A stretch of 11,320 nt of DNA from Saccoglossus kowalevskii (lineage: Eukaryota; Hemichordata; Enteropneusta; Harrimaniidae). Both the position numbers and the translations under genes were made by a program. Shown here piece by piece: positions 1-9,800 of this stretch (positions are counted from its first letter, which is position 1; each line of letters begins with the position of its first letter). The notes under the pieces were generated by a model that made no database searches, was not told where the DNA came from, and saw only the letters and a program-made list of their open reading frames with translations. Location of the stretch: positions 1 through 11,320 of the forward strand of contig NW_003133524.1 of NCBI RefSeq assembly GCF_000003605.2, given 5' to 3'.

Positions 1-421
1 ACTTAATGAGTCGCTTTGCAGGTTTAACTGATATTTAAGTTTTGTTAGTATCTTATAAACTACTGAAATTTATTGTGACTGAACTTGGCAGGTGATGGGT
101 ATAATATGTAGTTATGAGTTGCCACCTAATTAATAGCTCATTTACATATTTAATTGTGTTTTTATCTCCCTCATACATGGGAGCATTTTTTCATTGTACA
201 TTGCATTGAACTAATTTATATTGTTGCATACAAATATTTATACTTGATTCTAGATTATGTAAAATGAGTTTGGTAACTACCCTGGTCATATTACAAAAAA
301 AGGGACACAACAACCAATGTTGAATTTGTGAATCTGTGTTCTTATTTTCAAAAATATGCTATGCCTTTCATTTGATACATGCTTATATCATATATTCATG
401 GAAGTTTCATAATACCTGTAG
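1..421. other. Intronic sequence of RecQ gene, no feature seen
   Basis: AT-rich sequence upstream of the first visible helicase exon. I looked for a DEAH-type exon that would have to end in TG to complete the Trp codon at the exon start at 422, and found none. It is most simply the intron left of that exon. Confidence 0.5.
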
Positions 422-595
422 GGGAGAAACTTTTAGGCCTGTTTACAAGCGAGTTGGAGATTTCCGAGGCCATTTCACAGGAGCAAGTTTGGCCATATTG
501 AGTGCTACATGCACAGATAAAGTACAGAAGATTATTTTAAACACCTTGCATTTAGAAGCCAAAGAAGTTTTTACAATAGCTAGGCATCCTGACAG
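422..595 (+). CDS. RecQ helicase exon with motif III
   Basis: The acceptor is AATACCTGTAG before 422 and the donor is ACAG|GTAAAT after 595. Entry and exit are both phase 2. The exon reads GETFRPVYKRVGDFRG, then LAILSATCTDKVQ (motif III, usually LTATA in RecQ), and ends in ARHPD plus two bases of Arg. The open frame to its left (336-421) is intron read-through. Confidence 0.88.
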
Positions 596-2742
596 GTAAA
601 TAACTACAATATTACATAATGTTGATCTTTATTTTAGAATAGTTAAAATGTTTAATGGAAGAAAATGTCATTTTATATAGGCCTAATATTTATTTATCAA
701 TGAAGAGTCAGCCAGGAATGAAGTTTTTAGAGGATGTTAGGTGGTATATTGATGAAATTAAAGTAATGGGGAAAAATGCAAGAAAAGCAATTATATACAT
801 GAGGTCTGTATTTTTAATTAATCTATGTTGCATATAATCAAATATTCGGTAACAAAAGATAAAAGTTTCTCTCATGAACAAATTTTTATTAGTCTTTGAA
901 GTAAATATTTTTGTAAACTAATTAATTTTATGCTAATAAATGTTTTGTTTTCACATATATTATTGCATGCTTGTTCTTTTGTTATGTTTCTGTATATACA
1001 TTTACACTGTAATTGGAGTAAAAAAAAATAATTACATGTTCTGACATTATTGGAAATGTACTGCATTGTCACTCTGCACAAAACCATGAACATTTTTACA
1101 AAAAAAATAAATTAACTTGGAGGTTTCCTGTTAAGACTATAGCACAATTAGATGCCATTTGAAAGACAACACTTTTTAAGAGTTTATTTTATCCGTACAT
1201 GATTTACTAATAAACTACAAACACAGTGTAATCAAAATATTAACTTTGAAGTTTTATTTGTTTATTAACCTGGAATTTGTTTTACATGTATATTGCTGCA
1301 TCAGTAAATACTGTAAAATACTTAAATTTAGCTGGAATTAATTTTCCCTGAAAAGACTTTTTGGATGTTTTGTATGGCATTTTTTTCACTGATTTTTGGT
1401 GATTTGAATGTAAAATAAAGGAAAAAAAGGTATATTCACTGAATCACTCCTTCAGCGGAAATAGTGAAAATTAAATCCAACCGAAAATAAAGTATTTTAC
1501 AGTATACTGATAAGTGTGGCATTAACAGGCTAAAATATAATGTATAGCCCTTAATTGCCAGAGTGGGTATTCACAATATGGACTAGACCAGGTCTAAATA
1601 TTTCATCTTCTGTTTACCTCCTCTCAGCGAATTATACATGATTATTATCAGAAATTAAAAATAACTTTATTAGAAGTACATCATCAGTAGAAGTACATCC
1701 AAAATGATATTTTTTGTAAAACTTGATCACTTAAAGGGCAATACTAGTCATCATACTGTGCTTGAGCAAGGTCAAACTCCATGCAGTTTGTTGACAACAC
1801 ACCCCATGATGCAATGTTTACATTAGCAATACAAATACAACTGTGACTGAAAGAGAGCTTCCATAAAGTTAAAGAAATAAGGGAAATGTGCTTGCTTGGT
1901 TCAATTTTTGTAAGAAAAGTGATGTGTTAACGGTAAATCATAAATTGTTTATTAACACAAACGATGCACATGAGCAGTGCGATGACTATCACTTTTTAAT
2001 TAAAGTATGACGTTTTGATTTCATAGTATTACATGGTTACAATGTATTATATAAGCAAATGTTCTACTAATAGGGCTACTAACAGTATAAATTAATTTAA
2101 TGTCAAATTTAACACTACTGTGTTGTCAATACAAATTCCAGAACTCAAACCCAAACTGGTAGACAGTGGAGTAATATCATGAATTACTTGGGCAACCATG
2201 CATACATTGACCAGAAAAAAAATGTAAGATGTAGAATGGTCGATGTCTTTCATGCCAATGTGGAATTAGAGGACCAGAAAAGAGTACTGGAGAACTTTGC
2301 TCTATCAGACAGCACAATCAGATGCGTTGTTGCTACTGTTGCATTTGGCATGGGGATCAATATCCCAGATGTCGATTTGGTACTGCACTGGGGAGGGAGC
2401 AATAATATTTTGCAATATTGGCAAGAAGTTGGGCGATGTGGGAGAGATGTCACAAGGAAGGGTGAGGCTTACTGTTATGCAGTTAAAACCGATATTGTAA
2501 GGTGTGACGAAGATATGAAGAAACTTTGCAATAACTTGAATACAGGCAAAATGAAGTGTCTCAGAATTGCAATTCTTCAAGAGCTGACAATACCTGAAAT
2601 GGATGCAGAATACCTGAAGGGTCTCACTAACCGAGATAGGTGTACACAAGCATGTGGGGAAAAATGTACATGTCATCACTGTGTATGTTGCTGTATCTGT
2701 AGAGGAGTCTGTCCATGCCAACATTTATCAGCTGGAGTATAG
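422..2742 (+). CDS. RecQ-family DNA helicase, 3' part of gene (three exons)
   Basis: This is the C-terminal half of a superfamily 2 RecQ-like 3'-5' DNA helicase, an ATP-driven DNA-unwinding enzyme expected in the nucleus. The exons are 422-595, 681-803 and 2142-2742. Both junctions fall after the second base of an arginine codon (AG|G and AG|A), so the frame runs through without a break. Visible motifs in order are FRPVY, the typical RecQ block after DEAH; ILSATC as motif III; KAIIYMR as motif IV; VATVAFGMGINIPDVDLV as motif V; and QEVGRCGRD as motif VI, with its arginine finger. A cysteine-rich tail follows in place of recognisable RQC and HRDC domains. The first exon starts with the third base of a codon that would complete a Trp before Gly-Glu-Thr-Phe, as in the usual EWG-x-x-FRP. 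Walker A and DEAH exons must therefore lie left of the window. The gene converges on the DUF6589-like gene. I cannot assign an ortholog such as RECQ1, BLM or WRN. Confidence 0.9.
681..803 (+). CDS. RecQ helicase exon at start of second RecA lobe
   Basis: The acceptor is TTTTATATAG before 681 and the donor is ATGAG|GTCTGT after 803. The exon begins with the G that completes the Arg codon from the previous exon. It reads RPNIYLSM, the usual RecQ 'RPNL' entry to lobe 2, and ends in KAIIYMR, which matches motif IV (IIYCR in most family members). The cysteine of that motif is Met here. The preceding intron is only 85 bp. Confidence 0.88.
804..2141 (+). other. Second visible RecQ intron (1338 bp)
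   Basis: GT-AG intron whose flanking exons join in frame without any extra exon. It holds the inverted-repeat element at 1309-1504 and a small direct repeat of TAGAAGTACATC (1671-1682 and 1688-1699). Nothing else is recognisable. Short open frames, for example 872-1093 on the minus strand, have low-complexity composition and no family resemblance. Confidence 0.8.
1309..1504. mobile_element. MITE-like inverted-repeat element
   Basis: The left arm (1309-1350) begins TACTGTAAAATACTTAAATT. The reverse complement of the right arm (1461-1504) begins TACTGTAAAATACTTTATTT. The arms stay similar for about 42 bases, sharing a GG-AATT core and ending near TTTTC-CT. If the flanking TA is a target duplication, the ends are CTGTAAAATACTT and the element fits a Tc1/mariner-type non-autonomous MITE. 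The interior has no coding capacity. Repeats with a TGTAAAAT terminus are, from memory, common in bivalve genomes; I could not check this. Confidence 0.65.
2142..2742 (+). CDS. RecQ helicase last exon: motifs V and VI and Cys-rich tail
   Basis: The acceptor is ACAAATTCCAG before 2142. Its first base completes an Arg codon left open at 803. The exon carries HANVELEDQKRVLENF, FGMGINIPDVDLVLHWG (motif V) and QYWQEVGRCGRD (motif VI). A segment ending in MKCLR resembles the start of the RecQ zinc-binding subdomain. The last ~40 residues hold 11 cysteines within 26 residues, including a CCC run, and end at a TAG at 2740-2742. An open frame on the opposite strand here is a shadow. Confidence 0.92.
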
Positions 2743-2841
2743 CCATACAATCCCTTCACACTAATCCAAACTTCATTACAACATATATTGCATTATCTAA
2801 TATTGATACATTTGAGTGTAATAATGACACCGATTTGCAGA

Positions 2842-2847
2842 AATAAA
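2842..2847 (+). terminator. Candidate poly(A) signal of the RecQ gene
   Basis: AATAAA lies about 100 bases after the helicase stop codon, a normal distance for a short 3' UTR. The call depends on position only; no transcript evidence is available. Confidence 0.5.
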
Positions 2848-2950
2848 CAACTCAACTTTCCATCCTTTTCAAAACATATTGTAAGGTCTGAACATTGCTA
2901 CCCAAATCTGCATATTTATCATTCTTGTAGAAGAATGGCAGGACTTACAA

Positions 2951-3224
2951 TGGGCCATACTAGTTTATATCTGCACCCTTTGTTAATGAGGCAGAATTTT
3001 CCAAAACTATTATGGGAAAAATATTTCATAATTCAGGTTGTATACTTGTTTGATAAAAGAGACCAGGAAATCTTATGTATGGAAACAACTATCAAGGTGA
3101 CACAAATGAACTCCCTAACACTACAAGGATTATACTTTTGGATTTCCATCATATCATATGGTGAATTGTGATTTGGAAATATAACTATGCATGAAGGGGT
3201 GCAGATATAAACTGGAATGACCCA
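2951..3224. repeat. Foldback element with ~31-bp inverted arms
   Basis: The left arm (2951-2981) and the reverse complement of the right arm (3194-3224) match at 27 of 31 bases by hand alignment. Both contain the perfect core AGTTTATATCTGCACCC and both begin TGGG. Weaker similarity continues inward, with ATTTTCCAAA against ATATTTCCAAA. The 274-bp span has no coding capacity, so it may be a MITE or a remnant of one. No clear target-site duplication is visible. Confidence 0.6.
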
Positions 3225-3238
3225 ATACTGTGTAATAC

Positions 3239-3260
3239 TTTATTTTCACGTAATTTTATT
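3239..3260 (-). terminator. Candidate distal poly(A) signals of DUF6589-like gene
   Basis: Two minus-strand AATAAA hexamers, at 3255-3260 and 3239-3244, lie just beyond the right arm of the foldback element. The foldback would then be downstream of the cleavage site or inside an extended UTR. Confidence 0.3.
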
Positions 3261-3512
3261 TTTAAGCCATAATACAAAACAGTAAAAATCTAATATCAAC
3301 ACTTAATGTCTAAAAACTGTCTTTCCTATACTTTACATTGTGTCTAGATATAAATAAAACATATGTACACTTGTCAACAGATGTTGTGATAATATTCATG
3401 AAAAACGTATATAGAATATCATGGAAACAAAGTATGTATTGGTGGCAAAATACAGTGCTGCAGTGACCATTTTGGCAAATTGCTAGCCTTCCCCACATAT
3501 ATTTTGGTGCTA

Positions 3513-3518
3513 TTTATT
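3513..3518 (-). terminator. Candidate poly(A) signal of DUF6589-like gene (proximal)
   Basis: AATAAA on the minus strand only about 11 bases after the stop at 3529. Further minus-strand AATAAA copies lie at 3255-3260 and 3239-3244 and would give a more usual 3' UTR length of about 270-290 bases. Sequence alone cannot decide which is used. Confidence 0.3.
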
Positions 3519-3528
3519 GTAATTGATG

Positions 3529-3878
3529 TTACTCAGTTGGGAGACAACTTCTTTCAGCATCTAAATTTGTAGAATATTTGTGCAATCTGGTTCTTAATTT
3601 CTGTGGCATTTCTATTGTGATTTTGTTTTCAAAGTCAGGAAAATCTTTATGCCGCCTGCCATCCACTACATCAAAAAGGCCATCATGTCTGTATGTTAAA
3701 ATAAATTTCCTAACATCATCTACATAAGATTCTTTGGATGCTCTTGTCCTTGAAATATGAATGTCAATGACCTTAGAAAAATAGGCTTGGTCCATCTTAG
3801 AGCCCAGATTCCCGACCAATTGACTGGTACGTGCAACTTGAGAATCACTGTACTGTCCATGTGTGTGCTTCAAGTTAT
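3529..3878 (-). CDS. DUF6589-like gene last exon
   Basis: The acceptor is ATATTTTTTCAG, entering in phase 1. It continues DNLKHTHGQYSDSQVARTSQ, includes VRKFILTYRHDGLFDVVDGR, and ends in a TAG at 3531-3529. The HGQYSD segment directly after the Glu block agrees with the order in relatives. The tail contains a Lys/Arg-rich MPQKLRTRLHKYS segment. Confidence 0.83.
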
Positions 3879-6800
3879 CTGAAAAAATATTAAAGCAAGT
3901 TTAGTGTGTGCTTTCTGTCTGCAGAAATACTTTTAACCAAATTGTATGTACATGTACACTGTAAAACGTGTCTTTTTAGCAAGCATGATATATTGGCTGA
4001 TTTAGCTAAGCTGTTATGTAGTTAATGTAATTATACAGTTCATGATTCAATTGGGTTTATGGCTATTGAAAAGACATCTAAAGATGTATTTAACACATAA
4101 AAGACAAATACGGTATGTAGATAATTCAAAGTGTTGTATAGGATCTTTAGGGTGACAATTATATCTGGTGATATTAAAAAGCTGATTAGTATATTCATTG
4201 TTTAGGTTAATTTTAGAACTGTATGTTGGGCTAAAACAAAATGTACCTATACTTTGGTTGTGCTCCAAATAGCTCATTAATTGCTTGACCATGTATAATT
4301 ATTCATTTCAAATTGCATTATGTATCCCATTTCATGCAAGATCTGTTAAGAGTTTAACTTTAGTCAGAGAGACTTACCTTTGAATTCATTATTTAGGAAT
4401 TCATTTACCAAATCTAATGGAATATTATGTCCAGCTCCACCTGTCAAATTTGCAGTCCTGTTATACTTTAGTTCATGGCTAATTCTTTGTGTCATCCAAC
4501 CATTTATGCCTATAAATGTGATTTTATATTGTCTTAATAACTTTGCATGTGTGGTTATTTATTTGCCCATGATGATTAACTGTAAAAACTAGCACCATAG
4601 TGCATGATCTCTAATAAGAAACCAATCTACTCTTAATCAGAGTATCTGTAAATCTTGCATAGTAAAAGCTTATGTTTTACTGTACATATTTTGTAGACAT
4701 TATTGGGGCAGTGGTACCAGTACTAGCACTCTCAGAATTGTATTGAAAATAAAAGACAATTTAATGTAAAATTTTGTTCAATTATTCACACCAACATTTT
4801 TTTCAAACTTGAAACATGAAGAAAACTATTATTTGGAGAGGTAAAAATGTTCTTCTCTGCAACGTTGTGCTTTGCCAATTATGGGTGTCTGGGTTTATAC
4901 AAGCTTTCAGATTTTGTCTGTAGTGGTGATAATAGTGAGAGATACCTTGTGATGGAGACTTTTGACTTGCAACTTTTACCGTATTTTCTCTATTAAAAGA
5001 GCATCTCCAATTGTAAGCCAACAGTTGCATTGATTGTATACTGATTTATTAAATTGTATGATTTATCAAAATATCACCTTATCAGTACCTCTGTCATTTA
5101 CACTAGTACCGATATGTGCTATTAATAGAGCAAATACAGTAATTATGTACCTCTATGCACTTAATCATGTTATAATTATAGCAACATATCATTACCTGCC
5201 AATAATCTGTGCCCAAGTATAAGATACTTGTAGTGATTGTTTGACCAAAAATCAATCATATTGATTCTCCAGGTCCGCATCATTGCCTCACCATCATTTT
5301 CTCTTTCCGAATCTTTTTCACAGAAATACTTCAAACCTTTCCAGGTCAATGCAGTGGTGTACTCTGCAATGTGATCCTTTTTATCTGATGCTTCTTTATA
5401 CTTGTAACAGGCAACTGAACAATACCAGTCATCAACTAGATAATAAAATGTTGTCAGATGAACAAAATGTAATAGCTGTGTGGCTGTCTGTTACAAGTTT
5501 GTCTATAGGTTAGCAAACATAATTAAAGTACAAATTTAAAACACTTCTTCATTTGAATGTAAGCAAGCAAATACACTGCAGCTACCAATTTATATTTACA
5601 TAATGACAACAAGTTCTGAATCATACAGCTTATCTGTATTCTTAAATAAATATACATGAGAAGGTAATTATATAGTCTACAAAAGAAAGTGTCTATGGGC
5701 TTGATGAATGTATATATATTACCTGGCAACTCAACTAATCCTTTGCAGTCAACATGAAAACGTTCACCATTCAGACAGTTATTACCGGCCATACATTTAA
5801 CAACTTCTATACCAGGTTGATACACCTTACAACAAAATGAAACACTTTTTTCACAGTCTGGTGAACACCACCACTCTTCATCTTCTCCTGGAAGGTTATC
5901 TTCTTCTAAATTTACACATTCAATGTGGTACCACCTTCCTAATGCACAACTTTTGCCAGCGGAACATTCAATCCAGGTTTCACAATCCACACCTTTTTTA
6001 AAACAAAAATTTAAACATAAATACTTGTGACACCTTACTTTGACATATACTAAAGATAATGAATAACATGAAGAACCCAATACATAACCCCCACAAAATT
6101 ATGTTTTTGTGTTAACACAACACACTAGCAGTAGTACAAGCCCTTTAAAGCAGAGTGAAAAAAAATCATTTTAAAAACATGATGTTGGTACACAAGTTTA
6201 TTTTTTATATTTTATCTCACTTTTTGACTACTTTTAGCTTTGATGTTAATTTCTGAGTAAAAAAATGAAAATTAATCATTCACACTGTGACCAGAAACAC
6301 TATAGTTATTATTATTTTTTTGTGCACTTGATGAAGATTACTAAGAAAATTATTAGTAAGTAAGCTTCATACAAATTCACTAGGTATAGAACCAAAAATT
6401 ATTTTTTGGCAATTTCACGTTGGTTATAGTCCAATTTAACACACATACTGACTACCACCCGATATTGTTAGTGGCCAGGAGAAAAAATGAATTTGGAAAT
6501 TTACAGAAAGTCTTGTGATTGAGAAAATTGTGACATAAATTTATAGAATACCTTCATCTGGGTCACATATGCAGAATACTCTTGCATCTTCTTCATCATC
6601 ACTATTAGCAGCTTGTGAAATAGAACAAGTATCTATAACGGGCCACACATGTGTAACTACATTCTTTGATACAGTCTGTAGGTATTGTTGTCTCAACTCT
6701 TTCCTTTCTTCACAAGGAGAATTTGCAGGTTTGTCATCAATATCATCTAATCCCAACAGTTTGATGCAAAGCAGTGACACCAATCCCTCAGTAGTGAATG

Positions 6801-9800
6801 TTAATAAATCTGTCACTTCATTCATGTTATCCATTACTTTGGTTTTCACATTTTTGTGTTTAAAAACAGTCTTTATATTGTATAAAGTGCCTTTACTGCC
6901 AGCACTTTTAGCATTATACATCTTATCCATGATGTCCTAGAAAATATAAAGTTTTACTAATTACTACAATACCATTAAGATATAAACTTTGTATCTAAGG
7001 AAATTATGATACTGATCACCAAGTTGTGTAGTATTATTCATACAATAAATTACACGAATCAAGATGCACATGACTGTATAGTTCCATACATTTATGCCTG
7101 CAACTAGAATATAAAATGCTGTTGTTTAACTCAGTTAGAGAAGCACTTTTAATACAGCAAAATGCAATATGTACTAATAATACCAATGACATAAGAGCAG
7201 AGGTAGATTCTTACTTGTAATACAATGCCACGTCTATGAAACTCCTGTGGAGCCGGTTCAAGTCCAGCTAGCCTATTAGCTGGGTCTTCACTAGCAGCCA
7301 TAGATATGCGGGCATCAATCATTCTTTCAACTGACTGTTGATCACCATTACACAGTATAGTATATGGGGTTCCATCTGGCTGCATTGGCACATACTTTTT
7401 CAGGTGTTTCATTATTGCAAGCACCCCTTTGCTACTCCCTGGGTTTTCTTGCACTACTCCTAAATTTATCTGTTTACAATGATAAAGAAAGAATACATCA
7501 TTGCTTTATCCTATATCATAATTTCACATGCTTATAATGCAGAATACTTGCACATGCACACATGTTAAGAATATGATATTATCTAGATATTAATTTACAT
7601 ACACCTGGTATTTAGGGACAGGCTTAACTTACCACTTTACTTTTCTTCTTAGATAACTCAGACTGTTCATGAATAATATGTTCCACTACACAATCAGAAT
7701 AATAGCTCTTAAAATGTGTGAGATGTTTGCAGATTATCCTTGAAACAACAACTCCCATACGTTTTTCAAGGGCATCCCAATCCTCTTGAGAGGGAAGGAA
7801 ATAATTCAATGGAATTGTTGTAGCCAGCTCTCGTTTTTCATCATTTAAATGCATAGCAGGTACTCTGTTCTGTGTAGCAAAACACATCGCCCACATTAAA
7901 AATTTGTTCTGTTTAGACGATGTATGATACCGAGATAAACTTAGTTTCTGGACATTGTCCCAGCACAGACTGTATCCAGGACCTGAAAATATAATGAAAA
8001 CAGACAAGTGGGTAAACATTATGAAAGGCTACTGCTGCAGGTGCAAGTTCAACTGGTAGCAAACTGCCATCTCCATGGAGCCATACATTTCCTATGTTAT
8101 GTCAATCAAATGACCATGCATTTTACTGGTCCTGGTCTAAAGTACAAATAATATAATTTGTTGCAGATAACAATGAATTTGAATATGAGTATGCATGCTT
8201 GGTGGTTCATAGTAATAGCATAATTGTCACAATAAACTAGGGCTGCATGGGTATGAAACTATAACATATACTGATCATTTTTATAATTGAGGGCTTTACA
8301 GAATATGTAAATGCTGCAAAACCCAATACAAAATGAAGGAAAAACTAATTTACAACAATGTTAATTTTCTCTTTAGTGCAAAACACTATATATAACTTAC
8401 ATTCATTCATTCAATGGTTGAATTCCACCATCACCTGTGTCTGGTCCAAAGAGAGAACGTCTGTAACTAACACCACCCTCCTCTGTAGATTTATCATCAC
8501 TGCTTGCAGAAGTAATGGAAATTTCACTTTCACTGGCACTACAATCACTTTCACTGCTAGTAGTAGGACTAGTCATTAACTCTTGAAGAGGAATGGTAGT
8601 TACACCATCCGTTGTATGAACATTAGGCCTACTGTCCATATTATCAAATGCAACATCTATGTCACCATCATCACTACTGATATTAGGAGCATCATCTCTT
8701 AGTTCTTCCTGTCAAAATATGTATTTAAAATGACTTTTAACATACACTTTTATTGTTAATAGTATTCACATTGACATTCATTGTATCCATTATCTATCCA
8801 CCACCAATAGCTATGCAAATAAATTCTTATACGTTACCTCTATCTTGCTTTTCATGTCATACATTTCTTTGTCAAAGTTTTTTCTCATTCTGTCTATTGT
8901 GCCACGTGTTCCATTTACGCCCAAACAAATACCAACATGCTGGAAGCACTTGAAAAGCTGCATAATTGAAAAAAATAACATAATCTAAAATAAAGTCAGT
9001 TGTTTAATAAAATTAGATTAGTAAATACTGTGGGCATACTGCATACTGATAAATAAAGCAGATAAATAATACAGATTGTGCAGAAGCCAGAGATTGACAT
9101 GAAAATATAATTTAAAAGTCTGTGTATTTACAATGTCTAAACATTGGTTGGCATGAAATTATTGTTATGTATGTTCCATACCTTCTGACTACAGCCACTT
9201 TTATACATTTGAATGGAGTTAAATGCTTGTATTATATTAAATTTTCTTCTTTTTCTTAAATGTAGCAAATTGCACATAATCATTCCATATGCTGGAGTTA
9301 GTTTGCCACAGCTACCATCAGAACGACTACAAACACAAATATGAAATAAATGCCATTAATTCTTAAAATAATGCTAAAGCAGTTTTCTTTAAATATTATG
9401 CAATAAAGTAAGTGATAAATCCAATCAACACTCAATTGAATAACACCCTCTCCCAAATATGGTTTAAAAACTTTTGTTTTTCTAAACTGGCATACTTTAT
9501 GTAAGTGATAATTCACACAACCTTGTTTTCTTTCCTGCGGCACATTTAATAAAATTTATACTGAAAAATTGTCATCTATAACAAACTTTACTTATGACTA
9601 CGTTGGGTAGTTAAAGCTGCTCTGATGATACTGGTCAGCAGAGGTAGACCACAATTGACCTCTTCAATTATTTTTTCTCATTGAAAAGACTCGCATGTCT
9701 CTTTAGAAAGTGTCATTGGTCTGCTTTTTTTAATGTAATTACCAACTTCCTTCCTTACCTATAATAATTTTCAGTCAAAGAAGTTTAAATATTTTAAAAA

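Larger units (their letters stand above)
2743..3528. other. Intergenic region between convergent genes
   Basis: This 786-bp gap separates the helicase stop codon from the stop codon of the opposing DUF6589-like gene and should contain both 3' UTRs. It holds a foldback element (2951-3224) and poly(A) signals for both directions. The 127-codon frame at 2788-3171 overlaps the foldback, shows no family resemblance and is not called. Confidence 0.7.

Noticed and set aside
2305-2724. 139-codon minus-strand open frame
   Set aside because: Antisense to the strongly recognisable RecQ motif V/VI exon, so it is a shadow.
2788-3171. 127-codon plus-strand open frame after the helicase stop
   Set aside because: It overlaps the foldback element, has no family resemblance and lies in the expected 3' UTR. 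No splice site joins it to the helicase without skipping the TAG stop.
6569-6940. 123-codon plus-strand open frame
   Set aside because: Antisense shadow of DUF6589-like exon 9, which has matching splice phases and family motifs.
9298-9543. Minus-strand 81-codon open frame before exon 4
   Set aside because: The sequence is hydrophobic and low-complexity, uses a different register, and is not needed because exons 3 and 4 join in phase.
9678-9680. TGA read as selenocysteine
   Set aside because: No selenoprotein resemblance, and the position does not look redox-active. A point mutation is simpler.
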